From assembly GCF_030732065.1 (NCBI RefSeq), contig NZ_JAVBHX010000013.1, forward strand, positions 1-55,525: DNA of 55,525 nt, given 5' to 3'. The position numbers were made by a program, and so were the translations under genes. Source of the DNA: Oceanimonas aquatica (GTDB lineage: Bacteria; Pseudomonadota; Gammaproteobacteria; Enterobacterales; Aeromonadaceae). The notes under the pieces were generated by a model that saw only the letters and a list, made by a program, of their open reading frames with translations, made no database searches and was not told where the DNA came from. This document shows, in pieces, positions 1 to 7,244 of this stretch. Each line of letters begins with the position of its first letter. Position 1 is the stretch's first letter.

Positions 1-7
1 CAGGCAC
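1..7 (+). rRNA. rrf: Probable last bases of a 5S rRNA (partial)
   Basis: The window opens with CAGGCAC about 35 bases before a tRNA-Asp gene. Gammaproteobacterial 5S genes end in ...CTGCCAGGCA(T/C), and several rRNA operons carry tRNA-Asp directly after 5S. The call rests on seven bases plus context, so it is an inference. Confidence 0.45.
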
Positions 8-41
8 CCAATTTAGTACTCCTGACTATACAGCTTAATGC

Positions 42-118
42 GGAGCGGTAGTTCAGTTGGTTAGAATACCGGCCTGTCACGCCGGGGGTCGCGGGTTCGA
101 GTCCCGTCCGCTCCGCCA
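42..118 (+). tRNA. tRNA-Asp (anticodon GTC)
   Basis: A 77-nt cloverleaf. The acceptor stem GGAGCGG pairs with CCGCTCC, the D-arm contains AGTTCAGTTGGTTAGAA, the anticodon loop is CTGTCAC and the T-arm is GGGTTCGAGTCCC. G is the discriminator base and CCA is encoded. It probably forms the distal part of an rRNA operon. Confidence 0.97.
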
Positions 119-124
119 TCATAC

Positions 125-154
125 AAAGCCCTGACCTTACGGTCGGGGCTTTTT
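125..154 (+). terminator. Intrinsic terminator after tRNA-Asp / rrn operon
   Basis: AAAGCCCTGACC and GGTCGGGGCTTT form a stem with a TTAC loop, followed by T residues. It lies seven bases after the CCA end of the tRNA. Confidence 0.85.
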
Positions 155-182
155 CATTTCTGGCTTCGCCGGACTTGCTGGA

Positions 183-243
183 TGATGTCGGTGCTGCGCA
201 CCTTCGCCTTCAAACGCGGTGCGTTTGCCACTCCGCCATCATT
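183..243 (+). repeat. Degenerate repeat, copy 1, ending in a tRNA-Asp 3'-end-like 12-mer
   Basis: This stretch shares CTTCAAA..CG.GTGCGTTTGCC-like blocks and a closing ATCATT with 425-484. Its last bases (231-242, CTCCGCCATCAT) repeat exactly the tRNA-Asp 3' end plus flank at 111-122. It may be a decayed duplicate of the tRNA-terminator unit. No gene is seen between 160 and 640. Confidence 0.6.
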
Positions 244-276
244 AAGAGGCCCTGAGTTAACTCAGGGCTTCTTTTA
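244..276 (+). terminator. Second terminator-like hairpin downstream of tRNA-Asp
   Basis: The perfect 20-bp palindrome GCCCTGAGTTAACTCAGGGC is extended by AAGAG/TTCTT with one G-U pair and is followed by TTTTA. It mimics the order tRNA end then terminator seen at 111-154, which supports a duplicated and decayed rrn-distal unit. Confidence 0.65.
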
Positions 277-424
277 TTTCCGTCGCCGCGACAAGATGAG
301 CCCTTCGAGCTCTGTATTGCGGCACTGGCAGGGCGCTCGTAAAGTCCCTTCCTCTTCTCCATGTACTCAAAATCCCCAGCCCAATGGCTGAAGTTCTGTC
401 GTTTTGGCGGTATCAGACTTGCCG

Positions 425-484
425 AATGACCTCTGTGTTGCGCATCTCGGGCTTCAAATACAGTGCGTTTGCCGCTCTATCATT
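425..484 (+). repeat. Degenerate repeat, copy 2
   Basis: Imperfect copy of 183-243, best conserved over CTTCAAA and GTGCGTTTGCC and ending in ATCATT. The tRNA-like CTCCGCC block is degraded to CTCTAT. There is no coding evidence here. Confidence 0.5.
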
Positions 485-649
485 GGGATTGGTATTAAAT
501 GGAAAGAGGTGTAAATGCGGCAGACAAAAGTGTGGCGTGACCGGTCTCACCCTGAGAACTCTGTCATTCTTTTCGGGTGATTGTCATCGTAAGGCGTGGA
601 GAGGGAACAGCAATGGTCATGATTCGGCCGGTCCGTGGCACCAGGCTAC

Positions 650-1285
650 TCAGTCCTCGGGCTTGAGCTCAACCCCCAGCAGGGCGCTGAAACTGTCCAG
701 GCCAACCTGAACCAGCTCGCCTTCATGAAACACTTCAGCCAGGGCGCCGCCCTCGAGCCAGAGCCCGTCCAGCACGGCGTTGCCCGCGATGCTGAGGCGG
801 CGCAGTTGATCGTCACTGGCGATACGACCGGTCTCGTCGAACAGATCACGGATTAATGTCTTGAGGTGCAGTCGCAGCTTGTCGTAGCTGCGGTTATGGC
901 TGGCCTTCATGGCCGGATCGTGCAGCAGCACTTCAAAGAAGCCGGCCCAGATTGCCACCGAGGCGTGACTGGTGACGGGGGGCTCGAGCGAGACCTGTAC
1001 GAACTTGGCCAGGCGCCGGCGTGCCGAGCCGGTGCCCTGAGAAGCCGCATCGGCGGCATTGACGAGGTCGCCCATGTAGGTCTCGTAGGCCGCCGCGATC
1101 AGCTCGTCCTTGGACTTGAAGTAGTAGCGGATGAGCCCCTGAGTCACATCCGCCTCTTTCGAAATGGATCGCACGGTGGCGCCCCGGACGCCCTCACGTG
1201 CGATCACGCGCAGGGTGGCCGCGATAAGATCCGCGCGTCGTTCTTCGGTATTCTCTTGCCGGATCCTGCCGGTTTTGACTTGCAT
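650..1285 (-). CDS. TetR/BetI-type transcriptional regulator
   Basis: A 211-residue predicted repressor. The N-terminal helix-turn-helix (about residues 15-62) includes ATVRSISKEADVTQG and the characteristic IRYYFKSKDEL. The C-terminal ligand domain ends with the LDGLWLEGG motif seen in BetI and related TetR_C_6 proteins. It is the last gene after the ABC transporter on the minus strand, 85 bp past the second permease, with a hairpin in the gap. It is the obvious candidate to bind the 46-bp palindrome at 4518-4563 and control both transporter and DDAH. BetI itself senses choline, but no bet genes lie here, so the ligand is inferred to be an arginine derivative. Confidence 0.88.
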   Translation of the reverse strand: MQVKTGRIRQENTEERRADLIAATLRVIAREGVRGATVRSISKEADVTQGLIRYYFKSKDELIAAAYETYMGDLVNAADAASQGTGSARRRLAKFVQVSLEPPVTSHASVAIWAGFFEVLLHDPAMKASHNRSYDKLRLHLKTLIRDLFDETGRIASDDQLRRLSIAGNAVLDGLWLEGGALAEVFHEGELVQVGLDSFSALLGVELKPED

Positions 1286-1324
1286 ATTGAGTTATCCCGT
1301 CTGACTGCTGTTTCTCGTCATCTT

Positions 1325-1348
1325 CTTCGGGTGCGACTGTACCCGAAG
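1325..1348 (-). other. Hairpin between permease and TetR gene
   Basis: CTTCGGGT pairs with ACCCGAAG around an 8-base loop. No T-run follows on either strand. It may tune regulator expression relative to the transporter, or act as an RNA stability element. Confidence 0.45.
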
Positions 1349-1370
1349 TGAAGCCCTGAAACATGCAACT

Positions 1371-2144
1371 TTACTTGCTTGCCGGAAGCCGTTTTTCCAG
1401 TAGCCATACCCCTAGGGCGATGCCGGCCGCCAGCAGCGTGTAGATGAACGCCAGTAACAGCAAGGGCTCGTAGGTGATAAAGGTTTCCTGGCGGATGCGG
1501 GCGATGATGGCGTAAATGTCGATCACCGCTATGGTGGCGACCAGGGGGGTAGCCTTGAGGTGCAGGATCAACTCACCGCCGAGAGTCGGCAGCACCCGCT
1601 GCACCGCCCGTGGCAGCCAGATACGCCGCAGAATGGTGAAGGGCCTCATGCCCATGGAGTATGCCGCTTCCAGCTCGCCGCGGGGAACCCCCTTGAAGGC
1701 GCCGCGCATCACCTCGCCCTCGTAGCCAGCGAACGACAAGGTCAGCGCCACGAAGGCGTAGGGCCAGGCCTCGATCAGATAGGGCCAGAGCCAGCTCTGC
1801 CGCAGCTCCGGCATATAGGGGAAAAGCGAGCCCAGACCGTAATAGAGCAGCCACATTTGCAGAAGGATAGGCGTGCCGCGGATAACAGTGCAGAAGCCAC
1901 GGGCGAGCCAGGCCAGTGGCCATGGCCCCGCAACCTGCGCCAGGCCCAGCGGCACGGCGAGGAGGCCGCCGGCCAGCACCGAGGTGACGAACAGTGCCAC
2001 GGTAACGCCGAGGGCGCTAACGATCTGCTCCTGGTATTTCGGTAGCCAGCTCCAGTCCATGTTCAGTGCGGCCGCGGTGAAAGCGGCAAGCGCGACGCCG
2101 GCCATCAGCAGCCGGTGCGGTTTGAGTGTGCGTAAATCAGGCAC
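1371..2144 (-). CDS. Polar amino-acid ABC transporter permease (HisM-type)
   Basis: A 257-residue inner-membrane permease with about five hydrophobic segments. The EAA loop (EAAYSMGMRPF..LRRIWLPRA) contacts the ATPase. It starts at a GTG whose first eight bases overlap the end of the preceding permease (GTGCCTGA), indicating translational coupling. It pairs with the permease at 2137-2865, as in HisQM/ArgT-type importers. Family membership is clear. The substrate is not visible from the sequence, and neighbouring dimethylargininase suggests arginine or methylarginines. Confidence 0.92.
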   Translation of the reverse strand: MPDLRTLKPHRLLMAGVALAAFTAAALNMDWSWLPKYQEQIVSALGVTVALFVTSVLAGGLLAVPLGLAQVAGPWPLAWLARGFCTVIRGTPILLQMWLLYYGLGSLFPYMPELRQSWLWPYLIEAWPYAFVALTLSFAGYEGEVMRGAFKGVPRGELEAAYSMGMRPFTILRRIWLPRAVQRVLPTLGGELILHLKATPLVATIAVIDIYAIIARIRQETFITYEPLLLLAFIYTLLAAGIALGVWLLEKRLPASK

Positions 2145-2865
2145 GGCGCATCCCCCGGCTGAAATGCTTCTCGAGCCACTGGAACAGCCAGCCGGAGACC
2201 AGCGTCACGGCCAGGTAGAGCACGCCGGCTGCCAACAGGAACAGGAAGTAGTGTTTGGTTGCGCCGGCGGCCTGGCGCGCCGCCAGCGTTAGTTCGGTGA
2301 AGCCGACCACGGCCAGCAAGGCGGTATCTTTGGTGGCTGTAAGCCAGAGGTTCGACAGGCCGGGCAGAGCGAGCGGTACCATCTCCGGCAGGGTAATGCG
2401 GTAGAAGATGCGGAACGGGTGCATGCCAAAGCTGAGGGCGGCTTCGATATGCCCCGGGTTGACCGCGCCGAGCGCGCCGCGCAGCACCTCGGTGGCGTAG
2501 GCACCCTGGACGAAGCCGATCACTAGGACGCCGACGAGGAAACCGCTGATCTCGATTCGCTCGTAGCCGAATGACATCAACATCTGGTTAAGCAGTTGTG
2601 GCATGGCGAAATAGCCGATCAGGATCAGTACCAGCTCGGGCACCGCACGCACCAGGGTCGTATAGACCGCCATCATATCCCGTGCAACGGGGCCGCCGGA
2701 GCGTTTCAGCGTTGCCCCGACCAGCCCGATGAGCAGTCCGAGCCCGTAGCCCAGCAGCGTGATCTTGAGTGACACCAGCAGCCCGTCGAGCAGTGCGCCG
2801 CCCCAGCCGGGAGGCGACAACGAGAGCAGCTCCGCCACCTCCATGTCTCTGTAGTTAATTGCCAT
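2137..2865 (-). CDS. Polar amino-acid ABC transporter permease (HisQ-type)
   Basis: A 242-residue membrane protein of the His/Glu/Gln/Arg/opine permease family. It has several transmembrane segments and an EAA motif (EAALSFGMHPFRIFYRITLP, about residues 150-170). The start ATG follows GGAG in AAGGAGACCAGG. It lies directly downstream of the solute-binding protein gene and overlaps the second permease by 8 nt. It forms one half of the membrane channel. Confidence 0.92.
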   Translation of the reverse strand: MAINYRDMEVAELLSLSPPGWGGALLDGLLVSLKITLLGYGLGLLIGLVGATLKRSGGPVARDMMAVYTTLVRAVPELVLILIGYFAMPQLLNQMLMSFGYERIEISGFLVGVLVIGFVQGAYATEVLRGALGAVNPGHIEAALSFGMHPFRIFYRITLPEMVPLALPGLSNLWLTATKDTALLAVVGFTELTLAARQAAGATKHYFLFLLAAGVLYLAVTLVSGWLFQWLEKHFSRGMRRA

Positions 2866-2915
2866 CCTGGTCTCCTTCGGGCTTGGCTGTCTCCGTCACG
2901 CTGCGAAGCGGCTCC

Positions 2916-3686
2916 TTATTCGCCGTAGATGTTGAAATCGAAATACTTGTCGGTGATGGCATCGTAGGTGCCGTTGGCGCGGATCGCGGCAATGGCCTCG
3001 TTCAGCTTTTCCCGCAGTGCCTCGTTGCCCTTGCGCAGGCCGAAGCCGATGCCCAGGCCGAGCACGGTTTCGTCGTTGGCAACCAGACCGGCATTTTCAC
3101 AGCAGATCGCGCCTTCGTCAGAGACCAGGAAACCGTCGAGCACCATGACGTCGGCGAGGGTGCCGTCGAGGCGGCCGGAAAAGACGTCCTGGTTGGCTTC
3201 ATCCTGGGTCTGGTATTCGCGGATATTGGCCGCCGGGAAGTGCTTGAGTGCATAGGCCTGGTGCACGGAGCCTGATTGCACGCCGATGGTCTTGCCGGCA
3301 ACGCCTTCCGGGGTGGGGGTGATGCCGCTTCCCTGTGCCGCAACGAGGGCGGCACCGGTCTGGTAGTACTTGTCGGAAAAGTCGATAACCTTCTGGCGCT
3401 CTTCATTGATGCTCAGTGAAGCGGCGATCACGTCGAGTTTCTCGGCCACCAGGGCGGGAATGATGCTATCCCAGGAAGTGGTGACGATTTCGCAGTCGAG
3501 CTTTGCCTCGGCACAGACGGCGTTGGCGATATCCACTTCCCACCCCGTGACCTGGCCGGTGGCGTCCGGTGTGGCGAAGGGAGGATAGGGCTCGGTGGCG
3601 AAACCGAGGCGAATGACGTCCGCGGATGCCGTCGAGGCGACGGCGGAGAGGGCGACTGCGACAAACAGGCTGGATGTGATTTTCAT
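2916..3686 (-). CDS. Periplasmic amino-acid-binding protein of ABC importer (SBP family 3)
   Basis: A 256-residue protein with a Sec signal peptide (cleavage near ASTASA-DV, about residue 22). Its bilobed SBP_bac_3 fold is recognised by GFATEPYPPFA, the GWEVDIANAVC segment and DVIAASLSINEERQKVIDFS, which resemble HisJ/ArgT/LAO proteins. An adjacent cysteine pair (ICCEN) is present late in the protein. The ATG has a good ribosome site (GGAGATCAC). It captures the substrate for the two downstream permeases. The aromatic/acidic binding residues suit a cationic amino acid, but specificity is inferred. Confidence 0.92.
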   Translation of the reverse strand: MKITSSLFVAVALSAVASTASADVIRLGFATEPYPPFATPDATGQVTGWEVDIANAVCAEAKLDCEIVTTSWDSIIPALVAEKLDVIAASLSINEERQKVIDFSDKYYQTGAALVAAQGSGITPTPEGVAGKTIGVQSGSVHQAYALKHFPAANIREYQTQDEANQDVFSGRLDGTLADVMVLDGFLVSDEGAICCENAGLVANDETVLGLGIGFGLRKGNEALREKLNEAIAAIRANGTYDAITDKYFDFNIYGE

Positions 3687-3700
3687 GTGATCTCCGAAAG

Positions 3701-4489
3701 TCAGGCGATTGAGCTGATGAACTGTTTGAGACGCTCTGATTTTGGCGCCTGGAAAATTTCCTCCGGCGTCCCCTGCTCCTCAACGCGTCCCTGGTTGAGA
3801 AACATTACCCTGTCGGCGACATCTGCCGCGAATTTCATTTCGTGGGTGACGATGATCATGGTGCGGTTTTCCTCGGCCAGATCGCGCATCACCGTCAGCA
3901 CTTCGCCCACCAGCTCGGGATCCAGCGCCGAGGTCGGCTCGTCAAACAACATGACTTCCGGATCCACCGCCAGAGCGCGGGCAATGGCGCCACGCTGCTG
4001 CTGGCCACCCGACAGCTGCTGTGGATACATTCCGCGGCGATCGGCCAGTCCGACGCGGTCGAGCAGACGCCGTGCAACTTCCTGCGCTTCATCTCTTGAG
4101 CGGCCCAGCACCTGGACCTGCGCTTCCATGACGTTTTTTTCCAGCGACATGTGAGGCCATAGGTTGAAGCTCTGAAACACCATGGCGATGCGGCTGCGCA
4201 GCCGGCGCAGCTGCTTTTGATCCTGCACGGTGGAAGTGCCGTCCCGGTTGGGTTTCAGCACAATGTCTTCGCCCAGCAAACGGAGGCGGTCGGTGCGGGT
4301 CGGCGTCTCGAGCAGATTGAGGCAACGCAGTGTGGTCGACTTGCCGGAGCCGCTGCCGCCAATAAGCGCAACCACTTCACCCTGGGCCGCGGACAGGTCG
4401 ATCCCTTTCAGCACCTCGATCTGACCGAAGGTCTTGTGCAGGTTGGCCACCTCGATGACCGGCGCCGTTATCGTGTTGCGAGCATGCAT
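3701..4489 (-). CDS. Amino-acid ABC transporter ATP-binding protein (HisP/GlnQ-type)
   Basis: A 262-residue ATPase with Walker A GGSGSGKST (about 44-52), Q-loop VFQSFNLWPHM, signature LSGGQQQR, Walker B VMLFDEPTSALD and switch histidine IIVTHEM. GGAGG precedes the ATG by six bases. It is the first gene of the minus-strand operon ATPase, SBP, permease, permease, TetR. Its start lies 107 bp from the divergent DDAH start, with the palindrome 4518-4563 between. It energises the importer. Confidence 0.95.
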   Translation of the reverse strand: MHARNTITAPVIEVANLHKTFGQIEVLKGIDLSAAQGEVVALIGGSGSGKSTTLRCLNLLETPTRTDRLRLLGEDIVLKPNRDGTSTVQDQKQLRRLRSRIAMVFQSFNLWPHMSLEKNVMEAQVQVLGRSRDEAQEVARRLLDRVGLADRRGMYPQQLSGGQQQRGAIARALAVDPEVMLFDEPTSALDPELVGEVLTVMRDLAEENRTMIIVTHEMKFAADVADRVMFLNQGRVEEQGTPEEIFQAPKSERLKQFISSIA

Positions 4490-4517
4490 GGATGCCTCCG
4501 CTTCTTACTACTTTCGA

Positions 4518-4563
4518 ATGAATTTATACGTTTGCATAAATTTATGCAAACGTATAAATTCAT
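4518..4563. promoter_or_regulatory. 46-bp perfect palindrome, probable dual operator/divergent promoters
   Basis: Each half begins ATGAATTTATACGTTTGCAT, and the dyad axis is between 4540 and 4541. Each half also contains an imperfect inverted repeat (TTTATAC..GCATAAA), so two dimers could bind side by side. Candidate -10 elements (TATAAA) occur symmetrically on both strands. It sits between the ABC operon and DDAH. Binding by the TetR protein at 650-1285 is inferred. Confidence 0.85.
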
Positions 4564-4596
4564 CGGCAAATCTCGTTGCCATTTATGGAGGCACCC

Positions 4597-5394
4597 GTGA
4601 CTGCACGTTCCTACACTTTTACCCACGCGATCACCCGCCGGCCAGGTGCCAGCATCGTAAAGGGCCTGCGCGCCGTCGATACCGGTGAGCCCAGCCTCGA
4701 ACTTTTTCGTCAGCATCACCAGGACTATGTTGCCGCTCTTGAATCGACCGGCGCCAGGGTGACCGTGCTGGATCCGCTCGAAGCATACCCGGATTCGGTG
4801 TTCGTTGAGGATGCAGCGCTGTGCCTGCCGGAAGTCGCCATCGCCATGCGTCCCGGCGCGGCGTCGCGCCTCGGGGAAGCCGCCGAGATGGTGCCGACGC
4901 TGGAGCAGTTCTATCCCGAAGTGCTGCGCATTCAAGGGCCGGGATTTGCCGACGGTGGCGACATTCTCACTACCGAGCGGGAAATTCTGGTGGGCACTTC
5001 CAGCCGGACCGATGCCGCCGGTATCGACGAGCTGCGCCGGCTGGTGGCCCCCTATGGTTACCGGGTGCGCGAGGTGAACACCCCCGAGGGCGTGCTGCAC
5101 TTCAAGACCGACTGCTCGCTGCTCGATGAGGAGACCATCCTCTCGACCCGGCGCCTGGACTCGACAGACTGCTTCGACGGCTATCGCGTTATCCACACCG
5201 CGGAAGGGGAGGAAGCCTGCGCCAACACCATTCGTTTCAACGAGCTGGTGCTTATGCCGGCGGGGTTCCCGCGGACGGCGGAACTGCTCGACAAGGCCGG
5301 CTACCAGGTGCGCCTTATCGGCAACAGCGAGGCCGGCAAGCTCGACGGCGGCATGTCCTGCCTGTCGCTGCGTTTCGCCCCGCCCCGCGCCTAA
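4597..5394 (+). CDS. Dimethylarginine dimethylaminohydrolase (DDAH)
   Basis: A 265-residue pentein-fold amidinohydrolase. DDAH converts N-omega-methylated arginines to citrulline plus methylamine or dimethylamine. Visible motifs: FVEDAALCLPEVAIAMRPGA, GFADGGDILTTEREILVGTSSRTD (catalytic acid region), GVLHFKTDCSLL (catalytic histidine) and DGGMSCLSLRF near the C-terminus (catalytic cysteine). The GTG at 4597 is chosen because GGAGG lies five bases upstream and the N-terminus then matches the family; an upstream TTG (4576) and ATG (4585) lack that. It is transcribed divergently from the amino-acid importer. Arginine deiminase or another pentein hydrolase is the alternative, but length and motifs favour DDAH. 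Confidence 0.87.
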   Translation: MTARSYTFTHAITRRPGASIVKGLRAVDTGEPSLELFRQHHQDYVAALESTGARVTVLDPLEAYPDSVFVEDAALCLPEVAIAMRPGAASRLGEAAEMVPTLEQFYPEVLRIQGPGFADGGDILTTEREILVGTSSRTDAAGIDELRRLVAPYGYRVREVNTPEGVLHFKTDCSLLDEETILSTRRLDSTDCFDGYRVIHTAEGEEACANTIRFNELVLMPAGFPRTAELLDKAGYQVRLIGNSEAGKLDGGMSCLSLRFAPPRA

Positions 5395-5444
5395 GGGCAG
5401 AGTGTCGGCAAAGGACTTACCGGTGTCGGCACTATCCTCCAATA

Positions 5445-5472
5445 CACTCCGGGCTTGCCACAACCCGGAGTG
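5445..5472 (+). terminator. Terminator-like hairpin after DDAH
   Basis: CACTCCGGG pairs with CCCGGAGTG across a 10-base loop. There is no clear T-run, so termination may be weak or the hairpin may protect the mRNA end. Confidence 0.5.
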
Positions 5473-5588
5473 ACTGTGCTCAGAGGCCGCAGGCCTTCTT
5501 TCCCCTTCCATCTTCCTGTGACATCGTTCCGGGCTGCACAGTATCGATAAAATTCCGTACAATGCCCGCCTTGTTTCAAGGGGGACTC

Positions 5589-6284
5589 ATGTCTATTCAT
5601 TACAACAAACTGGTATTCTGGAACCTGGCGGCCTTTGCCGTTCTGGGTAGCTGGTTCTGGCTGCCGAACCACGGTTTCTGGTTCGAGCTCGACAAGGCGG
5701 TGTTTTATTTCTTTAACCACAAGCTGGGTGAGAGCCAGACCTGGGTTAACCTGATAGCGGCACTCAACAACCGGGCCTTTGATGGCGTGGCCTTGCTGGC
5801 CATGGGGGCAGTCTATTACAGCGTTTATCGCAAGGCCGATGCCGAGCAGCGTCGGCGGCTGGTGATCATCGGCGTATGCATGCTGCTGACCGCCGTGGGA
5901 CTTAACCAGCTGGGGCGTGCCATTCCGGTGGAGCGGCCGAGTCCGACCCTGACCTTTGATAACGTGCTTCGTCTGACCGAACTGGCGTCGTTCAAGACCA
6001 AGGACTCTTCCGGTGACAGCTTTCCCGGGGATCACGGCCTGATGCTGATGATCTTTACCGGTTTTGCGTGGCGGTATCTGTCATGGAAAGCAGGGCTGTG
6101 GGGCTGCCTGTTTGTGGTGGTATTCTCTGCTCCGCGCGTCATGGGTGGCGCCCACTGGTTTACCGATATTTACGTAGGCGCCTTTGCCGTGGCCGCCTTT
6201 GGCCTGGCCTGGTTGCTGCACACCGGGCTGATGGACGCTCTGGTCACCCGGGTGCAGGCCGCCCTGCCTTCACGGCGCCGCTGA
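5589..6284 (+). CDS. lpxT: LpxT-like PAP2 family lipid A 1-diphosphate synthase
   Basis: A 231-residue inner-membrane PAP2 protein with several transmembrane segments. Phosphatase motifs are present: RAIPVERPSPT, SFPGDHG and SAPRVMGGAHWFTDIYVG. The blocks NNRAFDGVALLAMG, RRLVIIGVCMLLTAVGLNQLG and the final motif closely match E. coli LpxT (YeiU). LpxT moves phosphate from undecaprenyl diphosphate to lipid A in the periplasm. The ATG at 5589 follows AGGGGG at good spacing; an upstream in-frame ATG at 5562 lacks this. Its 3' end overlaps the convergent yhaJ-like gene by 15 bp. Confidence 0.88.
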   Translation: MSIHYNKLVFWNLAAFAVLGSWFWLPNHGFWFELDKAVFYFFNHKLGESQTWVNLIAALNNRAFDGVALLAMGAVYYSVYRKADAEQRRRLVIIGVCMLLTAVGLNQLGRAIPVERPSPTLTFDNVLRLTELASFKTKDSSGDSFPGDHGLMLMIFTGFAWRYLSWKAGLWGCLFVVVFSAPRVMGGAHWFTDIYVGAFAVAAFGLAWLLHTGLMDALVTRVQAALPSRRR

Positions 6285-7187
6285 GTCTTCCCTTCTTGCC
6301 AGCAGGGCCGGAAGCTCGCGTATCAGCCAGCTTTTGGCCTTGCCCATGGCATCCCGCCGCCAGGCCAGCACCACATCGGCATGCTGGTGTTCAGCACCAG
6401 CGATTTCCTTCAATTCACCCCGCTTGAGCATGTCACCCAGCCAGGCTTGCGGCAGGGTCGAGATCCCCAGACCGGCCTTGAGTGCATCAACCTTGTCCCG
6501 CATGGTGCTGACAGTCAGTCGTGGCTGGCGATTCAGCAGGTTAAAAGTGAGCGACGGTTTGTGCCGGGCAGTGTCGGCCACGGCGATGGCCCGGTACTTC
6601 TGTAACACCTCAGTGCTGATCGGCGCCTGCTCATCATGAATAGGGTGGTCGGGGTGAGCCACATACATAAAGGTTTCCCGGTACAGCAGCTGAGTCTTGA
6701 TGCCGGAATGCTCCTGCACCTCATCCTGCAGGGCGGCAATGGCCAGATCGGCCCGGCCGGTTTCCAGCGCTTCCCAGCTACCAGCCAGGATCTCGTGAGA
6801 CAGCCGCACATCGGTGTCGGTCTGGCTCAGCAGTGCCTCAATGGCAGGAAACAGTCTGTGGCAGGGAAGAATGCCGTCCACTGCCAGGGTCAGGCTGGTT
6901 TCCCAGCCCCGTTCCAGGGCGCGGGCGGCTTCGACCAGCTGGTTTGAGGCCTGCAGCAGGTGACGGCCCTGCTCCAGCAGCAGCCGGCCCACCGGGGTGA
7001 AACGGGTCTTGTGACCGGAGCGATCAAACAGCGACAGATCCAGCTCATCTTCCAGTTTTTGCACTGTGTAGCTGAGTGCCGAGGGCACCTTGCCCAGTTC
7101 ATCGGCAGCGGCGGCGAAGCTGCCCCTGCGGTCGATGGCATCGAGCACGCGCAGGGCATCCAGGGTCAGGGCTTTTTCTCGGGACAT
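6270..7187 (-). CDS. yhaJ: LysR-family regulator, YhaJ-like
   Basis: A 305-residue LysR regulator. The N-terminal winged HTH (residues about 7-66) reads ALTLDALRVLDAIDRRGSFA and AADELGKVPSALSYTVQKLE, nearly identical in pattern to E. coli YhaJ. The C-terminal IAVADTAR, QPRLTVSTM and LAWRRDAMGKAKSW blocks also match YhaJ. It follows an AEC transporter gene on the same strand by 57 bp and may control it. Its effector is not visible. Confidence 0.85.
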   Translation of the reverse strand: MSREKALTLDALRVLDAIDRRGSFAAAADELGKVPSALSYTVQKLEDELDLSLFDRSGHKTRFTPVGRLLLEQGRHLLQASNQLVEAARALERGWETSLTLAVDGILPCHRLFPAIEALLSQTDTDVRLSHEILAGSWEALETGRADLAIAALQDEVQEHSGIKTQLLYRETFMYVAHPDHPIHDEQAPISTEVLQKYRAIAVADTARHKPSLTFNLLNRQPRLTVSTMRDKVDALKAGLGISTLPQAWLGDMLKRGELKEIAGAEHQHADVVLAWRRDAMGKAKSWLIRELPALLARREDSAAP

Positions 7188-7244
7188 AATGGGCTCGGGC
7201 AGAACGTCATGCCGTTACCATACGTGACTCTGGTGACTACTGCA

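Noticed and set aside
384..710. Open frame of about 108 codons downstream of tRNA-Asp
   Set aside because: Overlaps degenerate repeats, lacks a ribosome-binding site, and runs into the antisense TetR gene. No family features.
4468..5562. Minus-strand frame of 364 codons opposite DDAH
   Set aside because: Antisense to a well-supported enzyme and across the regulatory palindrome; a composition artefact.
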